Shown: positions 12,220 through 24,159, counted from the stretch's first letter. The stretch: 64,000 nt of DNA from Boesenbergia rotunda (GCA_024364735.1 JAGFNQ010004030.1:124001-188000), one strand, 5' to 3'. Translations and numbers: made by a program. Notes: a model not told the origin generated them from the letters alone.

Positions 12220-12974
12220 TAACGATGGGGACAATCCATCATCCAATGTCCTGACTGCTTGAACACAAAGCACTTGCCTTTCGGCTTCTTCATGCATCCC
12301 TGAGGTCCCTGTAATCCTACTACTTTCATTACCTCACATTGTTTCTTCTTCTTCTTTCCTTTTAGTTTAGAAGTAGAAACATCTTGGGCAATGAAAGTCT
12401 GTGCACCCTAAAGAGAAAATGCCTCTACCGCCTCGAGTTCTATCAAAAGCTCTGCCCACGAATATGAACGCTTGTCCATATTGTAGCTTAGGCGAAACTT
12501 CTCAAAATTCACTGGTAGATATTGGAGAATGAGATCGACCTAGGTTTCCCCATCGATCTGTGCTCCAAGGATTTCCATCTCCTTCAACCAAGCCATCATC
12601 TTGAGGACATGTTCCCTTACGGGCATACCCTCAACCAAGATGGTTGTAGTCAAGTTCTTCATTACCTTCTGCCTAGCGGCTCGATTACTTTGACCGAAGA
12701 GTTCATCAAGTTTGGATGTTTTATCACTGGTAATGGATGAAGCCTGATTTTGATGACCTTCGGTCGTCTCGTCTGCTTCTAACCATTTCCTAAAATATTC
12801 AAACTCCTCTTCAGTATTAATCTCACTAGGCTTTCCGGTACAGAACTCGGCAAGATCTCACCTGGGTTCCTCGACAGTAGAGACAAAGTCCATATTTAAT
12901 TCCCAATCATTATTATTATTAGGGGCATTAATTTGGTTTTCTCTTTGAGCTAGGTCAAGTGGGTCTAGATCCAT
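12220..12974 (-). pseudogene. Decayed copia gag of element B
   Basis: An ATG at 12974 opens a frame starting MDLDPLDLAQREN. Despite at least three in-frame stops it reads as Gag: KLDELFGQSNRAARQKV, then GMPVREHVLKMMAWLKE, then a Lys-rich stretch and a degenerate zinc knuckle CFVFKQSGHWMMDC, where the second Cys is Phe. It is therefore a pseudogene. Confidence 0.7.
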
Positions 12975-13981
12975 TTTAAAGCATCTGAGAATCATATTAA
13001 TCACACACTTTAGATTTCAAAAATAAATTAACACCCCAAAAACAATTTATTACAAAATCTACCAACACCTCAAAACACTGAGAATTTCGCATGCCAGGAT
13101 GGTGTGGACGTATACGAATTCTTCATTTGTGAGAGGAGATTTTAGCCATTAATTTTACTATCTTGTCATCCTAACTTTCTGACAAGTAAAATTAATAGTT
13201 GGTCCTCTTCGACCCTACAAATAATAGAAGTGACTCCGATGGGGAGAATACTATTATTTGTATCTAAGTGTTTACCATTACACGACACTAAGAAAGATTA
13301 TTTTCGATTATGTGCCTTCCGATGGGGAAGTATACACGCTCTTCAATAATTTCCTATAGTCTTTTCTGACCTAGTGATCCACAGAACAAGCTCATCCGAT
13401 GGGGAGGAAGGCACTCAGAGCCGACACACAGACTTGTTCACATCATTTATCAGATTGTAATGAAGGTCATGGGACCCTTAGGCTCCCTCTCCCACTTAGT
13501 TATTTATGTTGAGGTTTTTCACATGCACACACACAACAAGCACATAAACCAAAAATAATAGAGCTATGAAAAAATCCTAGATTTTTTCAACTATTATGGC
13601 TTTGGTCTCCAATGCGCCTCCAGTCGTGTCGTCACCTCGTCCACTGCATCCTATCCATGCGCAAGCCACCATGAAGGATTCCACAAAGGAGTGTACATGT
13701 CATCTTGATCAAAAGTAAATAGAAAGCTTGGCTAAATAAGTGTCATATTTAATTACAAAAATTAAATAACTTATCTAGCCTTGTCAACCCCGAGGATTCA
13801 ATTAATTTGCATCAAAACACAACCAATCACATACAAAGATCATAATTGTCATAATAGTTGGAATCTAGTGCCTGCAACACAAAGTTAGCCTATGCACATC
13901 CAAAAATTATCCAGCAAAACAATGTACATGATAATGTGCAGAAAAATAACCGAATCTTAAACACACAAAACCGGAAACACA

Positions 13982-13994
13982 GCTCTAATACCAA
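13982..13994 (-). other. Primer-binding site of element B
   Basis: On the minus strand this reads TTGGTATTAGAGC, one change from the copia site TTGGTATCAGAGC. It lies directly downstream (in element sense) of the 5' LTR end CCTACA at 13996. Confidence 0.8.
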
Positions 13995-13995
13995 T

Positions 13996-14644
13996 TGTAG
14001 GGTATGGCTTGGCGGTTTCCAAGACAACCACGTGGTCGTATTTGAGAGACCTCTCTATGTCTATGGATTAAAATAAAATTTAATCCGAATAGAGACCTGA
14101 CCCTCTAACGACCGACTCGTCGTCGTGTTAAATAATCCAAGTTACAACTTTGCCGAAACCGAGGTTAAGGCCTTGTAACTTTCCGGATTAATTAACCGCG
14201 GAAAAGACGACGATTTGGATCCCCGATTTTTGTGTTTATCTTCGGAGTCCAATTAATTAATTATTGTATTTGATAACGAATCAAAATAATTAACTAACAT
14301 ACATAAAATGACGAAGCCAAGTAATATGTCACAATTAAAACATAACAAAATAAAACTGGAGCTCGGGAGAATTATACCTCGTTGTTTACCTCGCAGTCTT
14401 CTACCTTATGACCCACCCCTCCTGGACGTCGTGTGGGCGATGATCTACCAAGACGCGGAGTCACCAAGGCTCTAACTCCTCCACCCTAGCTTGGCCGAAA
14501 CCCTAGGGGAGAGGTGTTTCTTCCACCTCCAACACTCTTGCGCCAAACCCTAGAATCTAGGGTTCTGACAACCACCTTCTCCTCTCTATCTTGCACTGGT
14601 TGTTCCTTCTCCCAACTTCGAGCTTGCGCATACCAAGGGAGATG
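13996..14644 (-). repeat. 5' LTR of element B, distal part (left of element C)
   Basis: The U5 side of the B 5' LTR, ending ...CCTACA on the minus strand at 13996. It is separated from the remainder (22240-23676) by element C. The last five bases, AGATG (14640-14644), are the C target duplication. Together the two parts give an LTR of about 2.1 kb. Confidence 0.8.
14640..14644. repeat. Target-site duplication of element C, left copy (AGATG)
   Basis: The same five bases occur at 22235-22239 directly after the 3' LTR. A 5-bp duplication is what copia integrases leave, and it fixes both outer boundaries of C. Confidence 0.85.
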
Positions 14645-15569
14645 TGTTGAGGCAATCGACCCTAAAATGATTGGGAAATTATGGTTTTGATGTGTGTGTG
14701 TGAATATGTTTAAGGTTAGAGTGTTATGTTGTATTTGATGTGTGTGATTGAGTTTGCAGGACTTGGAGAATCACACATGGTGAACATATCCGAGGGATGA
14801 GAGCCGAGGGAGGAGGACTCCAAGGGCAAGCCGGGAAGTGGACTTCAAGGGAACACGTGAAGGGTGGCATGGAGGCAAGCCAAGGGAAGGCTTATGTGCG
14901 CATCCGAGGGACGAGAGCCAGAGGAAGATGACTTCAAGGGGCGAGCCAAGGAGTGAACCTGAAGGCATATGTGAAGGAGTATGTGAAGATTGGATGGATG
15001 TGAGTGGGCAGTCGACTGGCCAGAGGGCAGTCGACTGCCAAAACTCACAGAAGGTTTTCAGCCTTCTAGCAGTCGACTGGCCCAGAGGCAGTCGACTGGT
15101 ATACCCCGAAAACTAGCCGTTGGCTAGCAATTAATGCTAGGCCAGTCGACTACCCTAGGGGCAGTCGACTGGTGTGGGGCTGGACAGACTGTGAGTTTGT
15201 CCTATTCTCCTATAAAAGGAGGACATTTTTGCACGTGAATGGTACGGTTCCGTACTGTAACGAAGTGCTGCTCGTGTGAAAAGTCCTCTCATCTTCCTCT
15301 CTCTTCAATCACTACATTTTGTAAAGAGGAAGACAACACCGCTGTAAAAGTTTCTCCACCTGAAGGAGATTTTTCATAGTGGAAGTGGTGTACGTGCTTG
15401 GATCCTTGGATTAGTCACCCATTTGAGTGGATACCAAGTAAATTTTTGTTGTTAGCATTGTTTTATTGTCCTTTGCATACTATTGTTTCCGCTGCGCTAA
15501 CAACCTTGTAGAGACGTCAACGAAAAAGTGCTATTCACCCCCCCCTCTAGCACGCCTGTTGATCTATCA
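14645..15569 (+). repeat. 5' LTR of element C (925 bp)
   Basis: TGTTGAGG...GATCTATCA. It matches the 3' LTR with scattered substitutions, but near its start it carries about 24 extra bases (roughly 14649-14672) absent from the 3' LTR. Bases 15010-15172 hold six copies of the palindrome AGTCGACT, and a TATA box lies at 15211. The U5 end contains a C-run followed by ctctagcacgcctg. Confidence 0.9.
15211..15217 (+). promoter_or_regulatory. TATA box of the element C 5' LTR
   Basis: TATAAAA preceded by cctattctcc, about 40 bp after the last AGTCGACT palindrome. The 3' LTR has the same box at 21876. Probable LTR core promoter. Confidence 0.6.
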
Positions 15570-15571
15570 GT

Positions 15572-15583
15572 TGGTATCAGAGC
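15572..15583 (+). other. Primer-binding site of element C
   Basis: TGGTATCAGAGC, a perfect copia-type site for initiator tRNA-Met, two bases after the LTR end. Confidence 0.92.
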
Positions 15584-15620
15584 CGGTTCGTTTCGGAAGA
15601 ACTCACCGTCAACCAGAGCA

Positions 15621-17313
15621 ATGTTTAAATAGCGTTTCAAGAGGGATATAGTACTGCACGACCACCCTTCTACGACGGGAATGATTTCACGTACTGGAAA
15701 GGTAGGATACAATATTATCTTATGAACGATATTAAAAATTGGATTAGCATTGTAGATGGATTCGAAGCACCCGTCGATGAAAGAGGGGAACCGACACCCA
15801 TGAGATCCTGGTTGAAGGAGATCATGAAGAGGGTGCAGTCCAATGCCAAGGCCACCACCACACTTCAATGCGGGCACTCAAAGGGCAACTCAACAAGGTG
15901 GGGTCATTCAAGAGCGCCAAGGAATTATGGGACAAACTGGTGGAACTGAACGAATGGTCAAACGAGTCCAGAAGAGCAAAGAAGGACTTGCTCGTGGCCC
16001 AACTCCAATCCCTGTCCATGAAGAGCAATAAGACTGTCAGCCAGCTACATGGAAGGGTGAAGGAGGTCATCAACGAACTCCATGTGATTGGAGAAAAGAT
16101 CGAAAACCGAGATATCGTCAGGTATGTCCTACAAGCCTTCCCGAGAACTACCTTGTGGGCATCTATGGTGGATGCCTACAAAGTATCACGGGATTTATCT
16201 TTAGTTAAATTAGATGATTTGTTTTGTGAATTTGAACTGCACGAGCAAGCTAACATTTCAGCCAAAGAGAAAGGTATAACCTTTATTGTAGAAAAGGAGA
16301 AGAAGAAGGTGGTCTACTCTTCCTCATCCGACTCAGAGGAGTCCAGTGCCTCCATGGATAGCGATCAAGAGGCTTTCATGGTAAGGAAGATGCGTAAGGC
16401 TTTCAAAAGTTTTTCTAACAAGTCTTATGCTAGGAAAGGGTCCAAAGGCAAGAGTAAGGCCAAGGACATCATATGCTACAACTATCACCAAGAGGGATAC
16501 ATGAAGAACGAGTGCCCTCAACTAAAGAGAAGGGATGACAAGAAGGAGGAGGAGAAGAAAGGTGACAAGAAGAGGTCGAAGGGAAAGGAGAAGGGTGCCA
16601 CCAACCTCAAGGCGACCTGGGATGATCCATCATCCTCGGAGGAAGAAGAAGAGCAAGTTTCACATTTTGCTCTCATGGCACTGGACCACTCAGACTCATC
16701 AGATGATGAAAGAAGCTCAAGCAGTGAAGATGAGAGCACCTCTTCATCATCATCCGAGTCAAAAGCTTCGGTAAGTGAGGTATACCACTTACCCTCCTCT
16801 ACTTTAGTTAAGATTATTTTTAGCACTAACATGGATTTAGCTAAGGCTAGAAGTAAGATTAAGGAACTAAAAAATGAAATTGCCATGCTTAGAGTAGAGT
16901 CTACAAAACTTAAGGAAGAATTACATGCTTGTTCTCTTGCATCACATGATTCATGTTTTGAAACTGAAAATAGGGAACTTAGGAAAAAGGTAGATGACCT
17001 CACAAAGGCACTTAGGAAATTCCAAGTAGGCTCTAGCAACCTAGATATGATAATTAATAGTCAAAGGGCCGTTTATAACAAGGCCGGATTAGGATATAGG
17101 CCTAAAACAAAGGAAGTGTCTTTTGTCTCACTCATGGGTAGGGTTGGAGCATCTAGGAGACAAGGGGCTATGGGAAACACCAAGAGGGCATGGGTACCTA
17201 AAAGATTTTTAAATGATGCCTATGTATCAAAAATTTGGGTACCAAAAGAGTATGTTTTTTTATGTTGTATAGGTAAAGGTGAAGGAGGCCTCAACTATGT
17301 GGATAGTAGTTAG
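15621..17313 (+). pseudogene. gag of element C (frameshifted)
   Basis: The likely start (ATG near 15621) is followed at once by a stop (MFK then TAG). The frame continues through FYDGNDFTYWKGRIQYYL, an N-terminal copia Gag signature, and shifts frame near 15866 at LQCG. From 15868 it is open for 481 codons with a UBN2-type capsid region (KELWDKLVELNEWS; TLWASMVDAYKVSRDLS). The nucleocapsid knuckle reads CYNYHQEGYMKNEC: the second Cys and the His of CCHC are both Tyr, so zinc binding is lost. The C-terminal part is Ser/Glu/Lys-rich with a coiled-coil-like stretch. Confidence 0.85.
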
Positions 17314-18406
17314 TGGATGCTCAAAACATATGACCAGAGATGTGAGCAAGTTCACTACTATTAGCTACCTAAGAGAAGGGACGGTCTCCTTTGGAAATAG
17401 TGGAAAACTGAGAATTATTGGTAGGGGCACCATTGAGGTATCTCCCACAATTTCCATACATAAAGTACTCTTAATTAAAGATATGAAGTTTAACTTACTT
17501 AGTGTGAGTCAGTTATGTGATGTGGGCTTTAGGGTTAAATTTCATGCTAGGAAGTGCATAATAAGACAAAATGAATCCAATAATGTCATATTAGAAGGGT
17601 ATAGAGAGGTTAACCTATATTATCTTGATCTTGCTAATGCTACTAACAATTTGGCTAAGTGTTTCATGTCTAAAGAAGAAGAAGGGTGGTTGTGGCACTG
17701 GAGGCTTGAACATGTCAACATGAGAAGCATTGCAAGAGTGGCCAAGGAAGAATTGGTGAAGGGGCTACCTATGATCAAGTATGAGAAGACCAAATTGTGT
17801 GATGCATGTCAAGAGAGTAAGCAATCAAAATCATCATACACAGGTAAAACCCTGACCACTACTACCTTACCATTAGAACTTTTACATATTGATTTGTTTG
17901 ATTGTCATAGTACTCCCTCACTAGTAGGGAGTAAATATTGTTTAGTTATTGTAGATGATTTTTCTAGGTTTACATGGGTTATCTTTTTGAAACATAAGGA
18001 CGATACCCTAGAAATCTTTATAGGATTTAGTAAAAGGGTAGAAAATGAAAAACATCTCAAAATTAACCGAATTAGGAGTGACCACGGTGGGGAGTTCCAA
18101 AATTCAACTTTCTCACAATTTTGTGTAGAAAATGGATACAAGCATGAATTTTCATGTCCACGGACTCCTCAACAAAATGGGATAGTTGAGAGGAGAAACA
18201 GAGCCCTACAAGAAGCTGCTAGGACTATGCTTAACGCATATTCCCTTCCTAGCTACTTTTGGGCCGAAGCGGTTAACACCGCCTGTTACATTCAAAATCG
18301 GGTTCTAATACATAGGTTTCTAGGAAAAACACCCTTTGAATTGTGGAATGGGAGAGTTCCGCAAATCCACTACTTTAGGTCTTTGGATGTAAAGTCTATA
18401 TTTTAA
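17279..18406 (+). pseudogene. Protease-integrase part of element C pol
   Basis: The protease signature reads WIVVSGCSKHMT: the catalytic Asp of D-S-G is Val (codon 17309-17311). Next come the GAG-pre-integrase region (WHWRLEHVNMRS, normally RLGH), the integrase zinc region (LCDACQESKQSKS), and the core with HIDLF, RSDHGGEF and the Glu in GIVERRNRAL, so the D,D,E triad appears present. The frame ends early: a missing base in the T-run near 18382 shifts it, and the natural continuation (GCKVYILNTKDDL) is in the next frame. Confidence 0.85.
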
Positions 18407-20360
18407 ATACCAAAGATGACCTAAGGAAGTTTGAGTCAAAAGCCGATGAGGAAATTGTAGTTGGGTATTCATCAACTAGTAGGGGTTATAGAGTTTACAA
18501 CAAAAGGACAAAAGTGATTGAGGAGTCCTCAAATGTTAACTTTGATGAATCAACAAATACCTACCTTAGAAAAGCCTCAATTGATAAGGATATGGAAGAA
18601 GTCCAACCCCTTGCCCAAAGAACCCAAGATCTACATTTGGAGAGCAATGATCTAGGGGGAATAAGAAGTAACCTAGAGGACGAGGAAGAAGTAGTCAATG
18701 AACCTACAACCTCTAGGCCCTTGAAACATCATCAAGATCACCCTATTGATCAAATAGTGGGTGATGTCACTCAAGGAGTAAGGACTAGATCCTATTTTAG
18801 AGACCAAACTAGTCAAATAGCCTTAATCTCTCAATTAGAACCTAAGTCTATTGATGAAGCATTGGGAAATGTAGATTGGGTCTTAGCCATGCAAGAAGAG
18901 CTAAATCAATTTGAGAGAAGCGAAGTTTGGGAGTTGGTTCCTAGGCCCAATGATTGCACCATTGTAACCACAAGATAGGTCTTTAGGAACAAATTAGATG
19001 ATCAAGGTAAAATCACTAGGAACAAGGCTAGATTGGTAGCTAGGGGGTATAACAAAGTTGAGGGATTAGATTATGATGAGACTTATGCCCCCGTAGCTAT
19101 ATTAGAGTCCATTAGAATTCTACTAGCCTATGCCGCTCACATGGGTTTCACACTTCACCAAATGGATGTGAAGTCGACATTCCTTAATGGGATCATTAAG
19201 GAAGAGGTCTATGTAGAACAACCCCCCGGGTTTGAGGACTCTAATTATCCAAGACATGTTTACAAATTAAGAAAAGCCTTATATGGATTGAAACAAGCTC
19301 CCCGGGCTTGGTATGAAAGGTTTTCATCATTTCTAGTGTCTAAGGGATTTAAGAGAGGAACAATTGACCCTACTTTGTTCCTAAAATCTAAGGATAAGGA
19401 CATATTTGTTGCCCAAGTGTATGTAGATGATATCATTTTTGGGTCAACAAATAATGACTTCCTACAAGAATTCATCAAATGTACGGAAAATGAATTTGAG
19501 ATGAGTCTTGTAGGAGAGTTAACCTTCTTTCTAGGTCTTCAAGTGAAGCAAACTAATGAAGGTACACATGTTTTTCAAACTAAATATGCTAAGGAAATGC
19601 TAAAGAAATTTGGCCTAGAAAATGCTAAGGTAGCATCTACCCCCATAGGAACAAATGTGAAAATGGATAGTGACCTTGAAGGGAAAATGGTAGACTCTAA
19701 GCAATATAGGAGCATTATTGGTAGCCTACTATATCTAACCGCTAGTAGACCTGATATACTTTTTGCGGTAGGTATGTGTACAATGTACCAATCTTGTTCC
19801 AAATAGTCCCATTTGGTTGTAGTTAAGAGGATCCTAAGGTATATCAAAGGTACCCTCAATGTCGGACTTTGGTATCCTAGAACCCCTAGTGTTGATCTTA
19901 TTGGATACACCGACTCGGATTATGCGGGATGTAAGCTAGATAGGAAGAGTACTAGTGGAGGGTGTCAATTCCTTGGGTCTTCGTTAGTTAGTTGGAGTAG
20001 TAGGAAACAACCATGCGCTGTCCTATCAACAACGGAGGCAGAATATGTCGCAATGGGTGGGTGTGTTTCCCAACTCCTTTAGATCATGCACACTTTAGAA
20101 GATTATGAGTTACATTATATCAAGGTCTGTGTGATAATGTAAGTATAATCAACTTGACCAAAAATTTGGTTCACCACTCTAGGACAAAACACATTGAAGT
20201 GAAACATCACTTCATTAGGGATCATGTGGCGAGGGGAGACATAGAACTACACTATGTTGAATCAAAGTCAAACCTAGCGGACATTTTTACCAAGCCTCTT
20301 CCCGAATCGGAGTTTACATCCTTAAGAAGAGGCCTTGGAATGTATTTTGTAGAAGTATAG
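18383..20360 (+). pseudogene. Reverse transcriptase-RNase H part of element C pol
   Basis: The frame resumes after the 18382 shift and runs to 20360 with three nonsense codons and another frameshift: TAG at 18976 (before VFRNK, normally Trp), TAG at 19804 (before SHLVVVKRI), TAG at 20080 (after SQLL), and a shift before about 20133. Domains: RARLVARG-type entry (KARLVARGYNKVEGLDYDE), fingers (HQMDVKSTFLNG), the catalytic YVDDIIFGS, then RNase H with YTDSDYAGC, TEAEYVA and the C-terminal TKHIEVKHHFIRD and NLADIFTKPLP. Everything needed was once present; it is now inactive. Confidence 0.88.
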
Positions 20361-21332
20361 GATGAATTTTGGGATATTACATTTGAAAAAGTGTGCTTGA
20401 TCTATTAGGGTGATTCATTTGGTTCACTTGTGCTTATGGTATATTGTTGAATCATTAAAAGTATCAAAATATGAAAACTAGACCAACTATGGGGAAGACA
20501 AGTGTTTAATCAATGGACACTTTACTCAAAGATCATAGTTGGACATTTTAAACCTTTGAAAATCATTTTATGTTTTCTATGCTTTGCCATGCTTTTGAAA
20601 GATATATGTTTTCAAAATTAGGTTGTAATTTTGATACAAAACTTAGTGGTTTTCAAGGATTTTGAGTTTTTATCAAAAAGCAAGCATGTTTGAAATTTTA
20701 TATGGACTAATATTTTTCCTTGATAGAGTATATCATTTCAAACATGTCTGTGAAATTTTATAATTTTTGGAATTTTTTGGATTTTTCTGAACGTTTCTGA
20801 AATTCAGCAGAAAAGCTGAAAATTCTGACTGATAGCGTATCAGTCGACTGCCCCATGGGCAGTCGACTGGCACGCCTAGTTTCATATTCTGATTTTTTTT
20901 CAGAAATCCAACTTTCTCTCATTTGATGCCATAGAGTTGGGTTGCTTGAGGCAATCATTTTGATGGTGTCAAAGGGGGAGAATGGGTGGTTTAAGTTAGA
21001 ATTTTGACTTAAAATGGATGGTTTAAGGTATTTTGTCTAACTTAGACCTTGGATGATTAAAAATGGGAGAAGACATGGATTAAGGGGGAGGTTACTTCTT
21101 AGGTTTTGATATGTCTTACATTTTTAATATTGTTTAGTGTTAAGTGGAAACTTAACTTGGATTATGAGTAGAATTGAAAATAGGAGAAGACATGTATTAA
21201 GGGGGAGGTTACCTCTTAGGTTTGCTATGTCTTATATTTTTTTTTTCAATTGCTATGTATTGTTACTATTATTGTTGGCTGTTATTTATCTCTAAACTTA
21301 AACATATTACCACACATCAAAAAGGGTGAGAT
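20361..21332 (+). other. 3' spacer and polypurine tract of element C
   Basis: Non-coding. It contains two AGTCGACT palindromes (about 20840-20872), a gggggag tract near 20970, and two near-identical segments (about 21052-21135 and 21165-21248), each with attaagggggaggttac. The purine tract next to the 3' LTR is aaaaagggtgagat. No env-like ORF is visible. Confidence 0.7.
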
Positions 21333-22234
21333 TGTTTGGAAGATCATGGTTTTGATGTGTGTGTGTGAATATGTTTAAGGTTAGAGTGTTATGTTGTATT
21401 TGATGTGTGTGATTGAGTTTGCAGGACTTGGAGAATCACACATGGTGAACATATCCGAGGGATGAGAGCCGAGGGAGGAGGACTCCAAGGGCAAGCCGGG
21501 AAGTGGACTTCAAGGGCACACGTGAAGGGTGGCATGGAAGCAAGCCAAGGGAAGGCTTGTGTGCGCATCTGAGGGACGAGAGCCAGAGGAAGATGACTTC
21601 AAGGGGCGAGCCAAGGAGTGAACCTGAAGGCACACATGAAGGAGTATGTGAAGATTGGCTAGAAGTGAGTGGGCAGTTGACTGGCAAGAGGGCAATCGAC
21701 TGCCAAAACTCACAGAAGGTTTTCAGCCTTCTAGCAGTCGACTGGCCCAGAGGCAGTCGACTGGTATACCCCGAAAACTAGCCGTTGGCTAGCAATTAAT
21801 GCTAGGCCAGTCGACTACCCTAGGGGCAGTCGACTGGTGTGGGGCTGGATAGACTGCGAGTTTGTCCTATTCTCCTATAAAAGGAGGACATTTTTGCACG
21901 TGAATGGTACGGTTCCGTACTGTAACGAAGTGCTGCTCGTGTGAAAAGTCCTCTCATCTTCCTCTCTCTTCAATCACTACATTCTGTAAAGAGGAAGACA
22001 ACACCGCTGTAAAAGTTTCTCCACCTGAAGGAGATTTTTCATAGTGGAAGTGGTGTACGTGCTTGGATCCTTGGATTAGTCACCCATTTGAGTGGATACC
22101 AAGTAAATTTTTGTTGTTAGCATTGTTTTATTGTTCTTTGCATATTATTGTTTCTGCTGCGCTAACAACCTTGTAGAGACGTCAATGAAAAAGTGTTATT
22201 CACCCCCCCCTCTAGCACGCCTGTCGATCTATCA
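21333..22234 (+). repeat. 3' LTR of element C (902 bp)
   Basis: TGTTTGGAAGATCATGG...GATCTATCA. It lacks the 24 extra bases found in the 5' LTR. Two of its AGTCGACT palindromes have decayed (gcagttgact, gcaatcgact near 21675-21698). Confidence 0.9.
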
Positions 22235-22239
22235 AGATG
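22235..22239. repeat. Target-site duplication of element C, right copy (AGATG)
   Basis: Identical to 14640-14644. Confidence 0.85.
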
Positions 22240-23676
22240 AAGACCACAAGATGAGGAAGATGATACCGAAGAGGAAGACCAAGAACAAGCTCTCTTTTCT
22301 TCCACCAAAACCCGCCGCCCACCTTTCTTTTTCCTCCACCCGGCGGTGCCTTCAAGGACCAATCCTTGCCGTCGACCACCCTCCTGCTTCCTTGGTTGAG
22401 CTCGCATAAGAGAAGGAGAAGAACGGATGAGAATAAGAAGGAGTAGAACCCTCGTTCCTCTTCTACCCGTAGCCTTCTTCTTCCTCTCTTCCCGGCGCCG
22501 CCCAACCTAAACCGACCATCTCTTCTTCCTTTTCTTTGCTGCTACGAATCACAAAAGATGAAGCTTTGGCTCACCTTATCCTTGCGATTATTGGCCAAGA
22601 AGTGGGGAAGAAGATGAAGCAAGACGGAGGAGAAAACTCCACAATCCTTGCTACCGCCGGTGACCTAGGAGAGTGGAGGGGAGGAAAAAACGTGAGAGGG
22701 TTTTTAAATTATGTGTTGGATGATTAATTGGAATTAATTCCAAAATTGTTAGCCTTGTATCATGACTCCTATGGGGTATTTATAGGGCTAAGATAGGGAC
22801 CATGAGGAGGAGTTGGTTCCTGGCCCGCTAATGGATCCAAACACAATCCATTAATGGTGATACATTCCACTAAAGGATCCCATTGTACTTCCTCACCAAC
22901 CCCCATATTTTCATATGTGTTTCATATATTACGAGTCGTCCATCTCCCCGTATTTAAGATATCGCATGCTCAATAATTAATTTAACTTACTGATAATTAA
23001 ATTAATTATCATCTTTATCCTTGATTAGTACCACTCAACCTTTTCGACATGCCGGACCATAGTCCACTTGCAAGATTTGACATGACGACCTTTTTGAGCT
23101 CACCAAGGGGGCATTATCATCCCGACTCACCAGGACACGGATTCCGTCAACAATCAACAGCACATCATATTATTAATATTATCTCCCAATTTACCGGGTC
23201 TATCGATCTAACGAAATAGATCTCGTCCTTTGGTAAATCAAAGATATAATAATTAATAATACATGTCCGTCATTATTTCGGGATTAAGAGCTCGTACTCC
23301 ATAATATTATCCAAGGTCTAATCCAATTTACGAAGCCAGTACAAAAATTGGATGACCTCCCTTTTGGTCCTACTCAATGTACACAAAGTACACTAGTGCA
23401 ATTCTATGGTTAAGATAAACCCCACCTAATTATACTACAACCATCCCGATGGTTTGTCCAACTCCATCTCAGTTGTGAGCCCTTTCTTATACTTCGGCAG
23501 GGAACCTGATAACATGATCTTCTGTGCGACACCACGCACCATGTTATCTTCAGTGTCAAGTATTAGACAGTTTTGTGCACATACTAATATAAACATGCAC
23601 TGTGTAATTTTTTGATTCTCTTTAAAATGTAGATGTATTCTAACCAAAAGCAAAGCTTTCAGTATACATCCTAATA
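22240..23676 (-). repeat. 5' LTR of element B, proximal part (right of element C)
   Basis: On the minus strand it should start TGTTAGGATG, but its first bases read TATTAGGATG at 23676, so the terminal TG has mutated. Matches 8296-9546 of the 3' LTR. It abuts directly the gag of D, which marks the B insertion point. Confidence 0.82.
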
Positions 23677-23679
23677 GTT

Positions 23680-24159
23680 CAAATTCTGAAAATAGTTCGT
23701 CTAACTTTATTTTAGTTACACCTTAGAAACATTGTAAGCATCAACCATGGATGCCCACAGTGAATTTCTAGGGAAGGAATTAAGTGTATTTAAAAGTAAA
23801 TCACGACGACTTACCTTGGTGTCTGATGTCCCTTCATAGAGTTCTATTAGCTTAGTCCATAGTTCGCTGGTATTGCTGAAAGGTCCGACCCGGTTGAGCT
23901 CCTCCTTCATGAGTCCGCATTGGAGGGTTTGTGTCGCCTTTGCATCAGCCTCAATTCTATCTTTGGTAGATGCATCCCATTTATCATAGCTCAATAACAT
24001 CCCTTGCTTGTCTCTTGAGAGATTGAATCCGATTTGGATTATGATCCACATATTCACCTGAGTCTTCAGGTGAACTTCCATTCGGCTCTTCAAATAACCG
24101 AAATCTTCTAGAGAGAAGAGAGGGGGTCGTGTGGTGATGTAGCCTTCTTGCATGGCCAT
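23680..24159 (-). pseudogene. Partial gag of element D
   Basis: Start ATG at 24159 (MAMQEGYITTRPPLFSL). It contains the N-terminal Gag signature FGYLKSRMEVHLKTQ and the UBN2-type TLQCGLMKEELNRVGPF. Compared with element C, a large internal piece between RRDLLLN and FPRNSLWASMVDAY is missing. A frameshift follows: the expected KIKLDELFSEFE is readable in another frame at 23677-23725, immediately before the B junction. Non-functional. Confidence 0.75.

Larger units (their letters stand above)
14645..22234 (+). mobile_element. Element C: complete SIRE-like Ty1/copia retrotransposon, coding capacity lost
   Basis: 7590 bp with LTRs of 925 and 902 bp, a primer-binding site, gag, protease, integrase, reverse transcriptase and RNase H in copia order, a 1-kb spacer with gggggag tracts before the 3' LTR, and matching AGATG target duplications. 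The UBN2-type gag, long 3' spacer and gggggag tracts suggest the SIRE/Maximus lineage (inference). Several frameshifts and nonsense codons, a lost protease Asp and a lost zinc knuckle mean it cannot now make its own proteins. Confidence 0.92.
8296..23676 (-). mobile_element. Element B: decayed Ty1/copia retrotransposon, interrupted by elements A and C
   Basis: Minus-strand order: 5' LTR (23676-22240 joined to 14644-13996), primer-binding site (13982-13994), decayed gag-pol (12974 down to about 9560), polypurine tract (9547-9558), and 3' LTR (9546-8296, continuing outside the window beyond element A). The two LTR copies match over about 1.25 kb (8296-9546 against 22424-23676). C is inserted in the 5' LTR with duplication AGATG, and A in the 3' LTR. 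B itself lies within the gag of D. Many stop codons and a short internal region (4.45 kb) show it is old. Confidence 0.85.

Noticed and set aside
14771..15116. ORFs of 65-92 codons in the element C LTRs (also 21436-21781)
   Set aside because: Present identically in both LTRs, no domain; LTR U3 sequence is not coding.
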